Assembly (NCBI GenBank): GCA_018894105.1
Contig: CM032124.1
Span: forward strand, 36,614,277-36,678,276
DNA length: 64,000 nt
Origin: Jacaranda mimosifolia
Taxonomy: Eukaryota > Streptophyta > Magnoliopsida > Lamiales > Bignoniaceae
Reading direction: 5' to 3'
The position numbers and the translations under genes were made by a program. Positions 58,400 through 64,000 of the stretch are shown piece after piece. How positions within the stretch are numbered: the stretch's first letter is position 1; each line of letters begins with the position of its first letter. The notes beneath the pieces are model-generated. The model saw only the letters and a list, made by a program, of their open reading frames with translations. It made no database searches and had not been told where the DNA came from.

Positions 58400-58707
58400 A
58401 TTATCTTTGATATCTCCCTTCTCACAAAACTCAGGCGGCGGATTAGTTTTGGGCTTAATATGTGGGGTTGGACGGCGTCATCTGTAATATCTAGTGTTAC
58501 CTCAACGTAATCGTCTGCATCTGCTGATGGCTGATTGTTAGGTTCTTCATTTTGTTCAGTCAGCTTGGTTGTTTCTGGTTGAAGCTTTATTTCCGAAAGG
58601 ATTTCGAGCTGATCAAAATGTTCGCCATCCGTCCTAGTTTTTGGCTCATCATCAATTTGAGGTATTGATGGTGGCAATTCATTACTTGTGTTGTCTAACA
58701 TGTCTGT

Positions 58708-59600
58708 CTACAAGATTGATGATCTGTTGGTTGATGCTGGATGATATAGGGACCAGCTGGCTAATGACAATGGGAGACGAGTGAACTTAATTTTTGTGTT
58801 TGATTATGTGCATTGATCTAATATGTCAATATGCTCCTCTTATTGTGCCTAAAGTGAAATTTATATTGGAGCTAAATTGTAAAAGTAAATTTAAATTTTC
58901 ACTTACAGAAGCTCTTTAAATATCTCAAGAAGTAATTTAGATCTTCCATTTCGATAAATATTTTAATTTCGTATTCTATCATATATATGTTACGTGTACT
59001 AAATATTTCTCAATAGAAATAATTTATTGTGAATCGATACACTTAGAATATGTATATGGAATTAAAAAATGGAAGATGAAACATATAATGAAATGTAAAG
59101 TCTAAACTATACAAAAAAGAGTGGACAACAACTCTATATGAAAGCAATTGTAACAGCACCGATTCTATAAAAGTTAGAATCAAATATCAAATACTTGAAT
59201 TCTTAATTCAAGAGTTTGAATCTTTTTCTCTAACATACGAGGATGAAGAATAAAAGGAATTTTCTTGCTAACAAACCATTAAATCATTCTTGCAAGAGGA
59301 TAGCATTCTGTCTTCTTATTAGTTCAGAGGGTACTAATACTTATTTACAGAACATGGGAAAAAACAGAAAAAGTTTAGTGCAATACCAACCTGCAGAGTT
59401 AGCCTTGTATTTAGATAAACTTTGGAGGTTCCCACAGCACACCTAAAAGAGAGGAACCTATGCTTGAAGAGAACAAAAGGCTTTTACTTACAAACCCATT
59501 ACTAAAATAAGAGATGACATTAGAAATGGAGTAGAAAATTTAAACCGGATTAAAATAGATACAACCACGACAATTAGATCACAACTCCAACTTTGGATAT
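58708..59600 (-). other. Region between PGG-3 and PGG-4
   Basis: 58,708-59,290 and 59,380-59,490 match 49,706-50,300 and 50,790-50,900. The latter piece (CAACCTGCAGAGTTAGCC then GGTTCCCACAGCACACC) looks exon-like and has splice-like edges on both strands, but no reading frame is shared by the two copies. It might be a noncoding first exon of PGG-3. Otherwise nothing seen. Confidence 0.45.
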
Positions 59601-59603
59601 GCC

Positions 59604-60632
59604 TTAATACGAATGATATCCTAGATTTCCCGATGTAAGGATATCTGAAATGGTTGAAGTATCATCATCCTCAGAACTATATTCCTCCACCAACTTCTCT
59701 CTTATTCTCTGTCTGGCCCTGTGCCTTCCTCGCTCCTCCCTCCATTTCCTCTTCATCAACCGGTGCTTGACCAGCAAGATCCCCATACCCACAAACACAG
59801 TCCCTAAGGAACCAGCACAGATCGACAACACAAACACCGAAGTCCAATCCAAACCCCTTCGCGGCAGCGGTGGCTGCATGATCACCGCCGCCGCCGCCAC
59901 ATACGCGGTGGCCATGAACGAGACAGCCACCCACACCGCCTTATGAGCCACCGCCAGCATCCTCATCAGGGCTTTTCTTTTAAACGGAATTATGCTGAGC
60001 AGGACAAGAACAACGCAAAGAGACATAAACAAGGCGATATTATTGCATATAGAAAACACTCTGAAAGCTGTTTTTCTGGCGGCCACAGCAGTTCCTATTA
60101 GAGGGCCTTCTTGATAAACTCCGCCGGGCGGGCTAACTCCGGCACTATATGTAAATGTTGCTATTAGTATTGCTACCAAGGTAATAGTGTCTCTGGTGCT
60201 ATGGAGCGCTTCTCTGTATATCTCCCGTGCTCTTTGCCTTTCTCTCCTTACTTTTTTACTCTCTTTGCGATTATGAATTCGACTGGTAAATGTCCCCCGC
60301 CGGCTTAAAGGTTCTTCCTTTGGTTTTATATTTGACACCTGTCTTCTAATCAAAGGACTCCAGCTGCGGCTCAGGTTATGTGGGCTTATTGTGTGGGTGA
60401 CGACGCTGTCACCTGTAACATCTAGTGTCACCTCAACAAAAGCGTCTGCTTCTTCTGATGGCTGATTTTTAGGTTCATCATTTTGCTCCGTGGGCTTGGC
60501 TGTTGCTGGTTGAAGCTTTGTTTCAGAAGGGATTTCAAGCTGATCAAAATGTTCACCATTCTTCCTAGTTTTGTGCTCATCATCAATTTGAGGTACTAAT
60601 GGTGGCAATTCATTACTTGTGGTTTCTAACAT
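59604..60632 (-). CDS. PGG-4: PGG-domain membrane protein, intact reading frame
   Basis: 342 residues from the ATG at 60,632. A CTTGCAG acceptor lies six bases upstream, so exons may precede it, but the PGG-1/2 type first exon joins in another phase and is not found nearby. Residues 1-120 are acidic and hydrophilic ([20 protein letters not shown]). 125-145 are basic, then [24 protein letters not shown] (168-171) and the four-helix PGG domain ([40 protein letters not shown]). The end is [13 protein letters not shown]. No ankyrin repeats. It is close to PGG-3 in sequence but differs from PGG-1 and PGG-2 throughout the N-terminal half, so the cluster has two subtypes. Membrane function unknown. 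Confidence 0.82.
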   Translation of the reverse strand: MLETTSNELPPLVPQIDDEHKTRKNGEHFDQLEIPSETKLQPATAKPTEQNDEPKNQPSEEADAFVEVTLDVTGDSVVTHTISPHNLSRSWSPLIRRQVSNIKPKEEPLSRRGTFTSRIHNRKESKKVRRERQRAREIYREALHSTRDTITLVAILIATFTYSAGVSPPGGVYQEGPLIGTAVAARKTAFRVFSICNNIALFMSLCVVLVLLSIIPFKRKALMRMLAVAHKAVWVAVSFMATAYVAAAAVIMQPPLPRRGLDWTSVFVLSICAGSLGTVFVGMGILLVKHRLMKRKWREERGRHRARQRIREKLVEEYSSEDDDTSTISDILTSGNLGYHSY

Positions 60633-60644
60633 GTCTGTCTGCAA

Positions 60645-60799
60645 GATTGAGGATCTGTTGGTTGCTGATGGATGATATAGGGATCAGCTGGCTTATGAAA
60701 CATGGAGAGGAGTGAAGTTAATTAGTGTTTGATTATGTGCATTGATATAATATGACAATAGGTTCCTCTTTTTGCTCCTAAAGTGAAACCTTTTTTTTT
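60645..60799 (-). promoter_or_regulatory. Immediate upstream region of PGG-4
   Basis: Matches 58,712-58,870 and 49,703-49,870. Then, unlike the others, it joins directly to the distal block at 60,800, so the segment equivalent to 58,880-59,490 (with the exon-like piece) is missing. PGG-4 may therefore use a different leader. Confidence 0.5.
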
Positions 60800-61440
60800 T
60801 TTTCTGGTAAAAAAAAATCATTTACAGACATGGCCATCTGTTGGGTGGGGAAAAACAAACAATAAGGAATATATAAAATATGACCAAGAAAGACCGACTC
60901 AATTATTGAGTTTATTTAAAGGGGCGACAATTGAAGAATATAAAGGGATTAGCTTTAATTTATTTAGGAAAGCGACATGCATATATATATATATGTATAT
61001 ATATATTTGTATTTATATATTTATATTGCTCAACTCGTTACTTTTACTTTGATGTTTTATATGAGAACTATGGGTGGTAAGAAGGTGAATTGAGTTGTCT
61101 TATTATAAATTGGGTTCATAATGAGATAAGTTTAAAATTGATTTATAAAAGTACAATCATGTAGACCTATCAATGAATAGGGTATTGCCATATCCAAATT
61201 CATACTATAAGTTATCCAATAAATAAGACCCTAAACTGATTCTACACTAATCAATTCATACTCAATTAGACCCATGCCTTAAAATACCTATACAAAAAAC
61301 TTTATACTCTATCCTACCCTACACAACTCAAGACCCATTGGGCCTTGGAATATTGTGCCTAAATTATTAGATTAAATTTTTTTACTTAAATTTTGACCCA
61401 ACCTATATTTTTCTTTTTTTTTTCTTTGAAGGATCATTTT
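60800..61440. repeat. PGG-unit upstream block, copy 3
   Basis: Matches 27,845-28,400 and 50,940-51,440, including a TA-rich microsatellite (60,978-61,010). Noncoding. Confidence 0.72.
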
Positions 61441-62600
61441 AAAGAAATTTCGATTTTTTAGGTACTACTTAACAATATGCTTTAATATTGAACCATGTCT
61501 TGCAACCTTAAAATCGTCAATTTCAACAGTACTTTCGTTAAAGTGTATAATATATAATTGCATTGATAAAAATAAAATAAAATAAAATTGCTTTGTAATT
61601 GCAAATCATGCAAGTTTTCTTGGAATAACTTTGATAGATATATTTATTTAGAATTTAGAATTATAGACCAAATAATGAACACCTTTACATATTTTGTATC
61701 TGAAAAGTCATCTATAACATTTTTAATTTACGATTAATACAAAAAATTATTACTCTATTTATTGAAAATTTGTAAACAATATTATATCGAACGTGCCATA
61801 ACATTATTTAGAAGTACTTTTATGTCATAATACTAATAATACTACAAAAATTAAAGATTTTTATTTAGCAAAGCGTAATCTTAATTAATATTTTATTTTA
61901 AAAAATACAACATCTTATTTATAACTTTTTTCTTCAAAGAATGTATATATTCAAGTAGATATATGTAAATAGAAAAATTATACTTTTATATAAAAATTAG
62001 TAAATAATTTTAATTTTATATATATTAAAAATTTAAGCATATACATCGAGTATGTCATTTTTACTAGCATAAATTTAATTTCGGTTAGTTGATTTGGATT
62101 AATTGGTTAAATTTAAGTATTTGGATAATAAGTAATTTTTTTGTATGGATATATAGGTAATTTTTTAGTATAAACCATACTCATACTCATTTTATCATTT
62201 TTAATGGGTCTGGGCATATGTATAACAAATATTGATTGAATATGAATATTTTAAAGTTTTATAGACTTAAATAGGATAATATCCTACATATTAACATGCA
62301 TACCACAATAGATATGTTGGATTAAAAATGAATTGATCAATTTCGAATGAATCCAATGCAAAAATCCTCTCATATAATTGTTATTAGATGCCGGACCATT
62401 ATATGCTTTCATACTAACATAACGTATTGGGTTGGATAGAATTAGGGGCTGAAAACCCATGTTGCCACCGCCATTATTACACATATATATAAGAGCCATG
62501 CCAAATAGGTGTAACAAAAATACTATTTTTATACAATTATTTTTCATCGTCCACTTACAATAATTAATTATTTTGGTTGTGTCCGTCGAATTTTTACCTC
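61441..62600. other. A+T-rich, no gene
   Basis: Short ORFs only, including 62,284-62,547 on the minus strand, which has no recognisable feature. Confidence 0.45.
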
Positions 62601-62601
62601 T

Positions 62602-62818
62602 TAAGTCTTAATAACAAGGCAGATTTTTTTTTTTCACAGCATTAAAATTATGGGTCCCATCATAATTTTGTCCCTTCTTTTTCAAAGTGAATTTCGACCT
62701 CTTAAGTTTTAACAAGGCAAACATTTTTTTTCTCAGCATTAACTTTGTGGGTCCTATATTTTGTCCCTTCTTTGTCAAAGTGGATTTCCACCTCTTAAGT
62801 CTTAACACGGCAAAAGAC
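62602..62818. repeat. ~100-bp tandem repeat, 2.2 copies
   Basis: Units at 62,602-62,702 and 62,703-62,797 and a partial third. Each runs AAGTCTTAA-CAAGGCA, a poly-T tract, CAGCATTAA, GTGGGTCC, TTTTGTCCCTTCTTT, TCAAAGTG, ACCTCTT. The minus-strand ORF across it simply reflects the repeat. Confidence 0.85.
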
Positions 62819-63745
62819 AATGATCAATTTTAGTAGGCATCTATGCGTGCGCTAATAATTTTAGTACAAAATAAATAAAAGGGTCAATTACATTCATCTC
62901 ATCTGAGATTTGATGTAATTACTAAATTTTTTTTATTATTTTAAAAATTACATTTACCCTCTAAACTTTATCATCATCCAACATTTCATCTCAACTGTTA
63001 GTCGCCGTTAGGATTTTGCCCAACTGCCATTAAAAAAATTGGGTGAAATTTCAAAAATGCTTTGAGGGTCACTGACTCCATTTTTCACTCGATTTGAATT
63101 TTTTAGTGTACAAAAATACCCTCAGGGGTAGTATTGTAAGATTTTTTAATTGGTTAAGGGTGTATTTGTTATTATTTTCTTGTTTGAGATATTAAATTTA
63201 ATAAAACAAAGAAGAATCAAGGATAGCCGTTTATTCTATTGCCTATACACACACACACACATGTTTCTTTGATTTTCTTGCCAAAATAATATGGTTTCAT
63301 CATGGAGCACATCTTCTAGTCAATTGGGGGTATTGAAATACAAAAAAAAGAGGTACAAAAGGCAAATTTGTGGGAAGAAAATATCAAAATATTTAGGACC
63401 AAAATTATACTTAATAATATTAAATATAAAATATTTAATATAATTAATTAAAAAAATTATTGATTAAAAAATAAATAAATAAAAAACTAATAGAAGGATA
63501 AATAAAGAATTTATTAAAATTTATACTTTAAAATTATTTGTAATTAATATTTTTAGGACTAAAACATAAAATTTGCATTTTAAGTTACTGACAACTTACT
63601 TAATAATATATATTAAATAACAAACATTTAAAATAATTATTTGAATACATTTATTGACTAAAAAATAAATAACTAAAAATTAAAAAAAGGATAAGTAAAG
63701 AATTTATTAAAATTTATTAAATAATAAAAAAAGACTCATCTCAGG
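62819..63745. other. A+T-rich, no gene; possible repeat
   Basis: 62,880-63,160 has the CTCATCTGAGATTTGATGTAA / TTACATTTACCCTCTAAAC style of Mutator-like repeats, but no matching second end. A short CA repeat lies at 63,246-63,262. Confidence 0.4.
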
Positions 63746-63749
63746 CGAA

Positions 63750-63880
63750 GAGCCAGCAGTCAGCCATAGCCAGGCCACGATAGGCCCTTGGCCATGGCCA
63801 CGAGTGGCCGATGATTTGGGCATGGTCGGGCAGCATTTCGGGATAGGGGTGAGGGCTGGGTGGTGGTGGGTGGTGTATTA
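63750..63880 (+). repeat. G-rich island with G-quadruplex motif
   Basis: 63,840-63,860 reads GGG-ATA-GGGG-TGA-GGG-CT-GGG, followed by further GGTGG runs and then TATATATATG. The left part has GGCCATGGCC-type palindromes. Same design as 24,980-25,092. Confidence 0.68.
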
Positions 63881-64000
63881 TATATATGTATATATATTTT
63901 TATTGTATAGTTACATATATGTGTTTATATATGCACCTTTATATTATAGTTAGATAATGATTTAAATTTTTATTTTTAATTAATTATTTTATTTTTTTAA

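Larger units (their letters stand above)
52340..58707 (-). pseudogene. PGG-3: PGG-domain gene broken by copia, MITE and a nonsense codon
   Basis: Parallels PGG-4 over its whole length. Exon 2 opens at 58,707 (ATG at 58,701) and reads MLDNTSNELPPSIPQIDDE through the acidic N-terminal half to 58,405. The copia element (53,455-58,399) is inserted there. Coding resumes at 53,449 with LLSRLGT, a TAA at 53,416-53,418 (TTT in PGG-4), the full four-helix PGG domain (SLRGRVYQDG replaces [10 protein letters not shown], so the PPGG signature is lost) and the C-terminus to SSGNLG. There the MITE at 52,358-52,749 is inserted, and beyond it the last residues GYHSY lack the stop (TAC for TAA). Four independent lesions make it a pseudogene. 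Confidence 0.88.

Noticed and set aside
59243..59446. 67-codon ORF ending YLDKLWRFPQHT as a real exon
   Set aside because: The paralogous copy at 50,790-50,900 does not keep the frame.
62608..62820. Minus-strand repetitive ORF
   Set aside because: It reflects a ~100-bp noncoding tandem repeat.

Overview
This 64 kb window is nuclear DNA of a flowering plant, most likely a eudicot. It is very A+T-rich, its genes have GT-AG introns, and it is dense with plant transposon families (copia, TRIM, PIF/Harbinger, hAT, Mutator, CACTA and Helitron), many with intact target-site duplications. I cannot name the species.

Layout. 0-1.1 kb: a degenerate ~40/85-bp tandem array and the possible 5' end of a minus-strand gene that leaves the window. 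1.55-2.33 kb: a hAT MITE. 2.6-6.5 kb: a complete three-exon wall-associated receptor kinase (WAK-like), convergent with a two-exon early-nodulin-like phytocyanin at 6.8-7.4 kb. 7.5-21 kb: repeats (hAT, CACTA, Helitrons, Tourist-like MITEs) and long A+T-rich stretches with no supported gene.

21-62 kb is a dispersed tandem cluster of genes for four-helix membrane proteins with a PGG domain and no ankyrin repeats. PGG-1 (exons at 21.1 and 25.7 kb) and PGG-2 (40.96 and 43.8 kb) are close paralogues with intact reading frames. PGG-3 (52.3-58.7 kb) is a pseudogene split by a copia element, hit by a MITE at its C-terminal codons and carrying a nonsense codon. PGG-4 (59.6-60.6 kb) is intact. Two small remnants (49.4 and 52.1 kb) and repeated upstream blocks at 7.7-9.3, 27.8-29.8, 45.6, 50.9 and 60.8 kb show that the region grew by repeated segmental duplication.

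Between the PGG units are: a 6.8-kb PIF/Harbinger element (29.8-36.6 kb) with Myb/SANT-like and DDE transposase genes, both broken by stops; two Mutator-type elements of one family (36.8 and 38.6 kb); a tandem array of five ~120-bp TRIM LTRs with primer-binding sites (44.4-45.4 kb); and a 4.9-kb copia element with TATTA...TAATA termini (53.5-58.4 kb). Three G-rich islands with four-run G-quadruplex motifs (20.1, 25.05 and 63.85 kb) stand out from the A+T-rich surroundings.

The ordinary genes are the WAK kinase (cell wall sensing), the phytocyanin-like arabinogalactan-type protein, and the PGG membrane proteins. I found no undescribed multi-gene system. The most unusual structures are the TRIM array, an exact 18-bp repeat abutting both ends of a Helitron, the Harbinger element and its likely MITE partners, and the empty-site/filled-site pairs among the paralogous PGG units.
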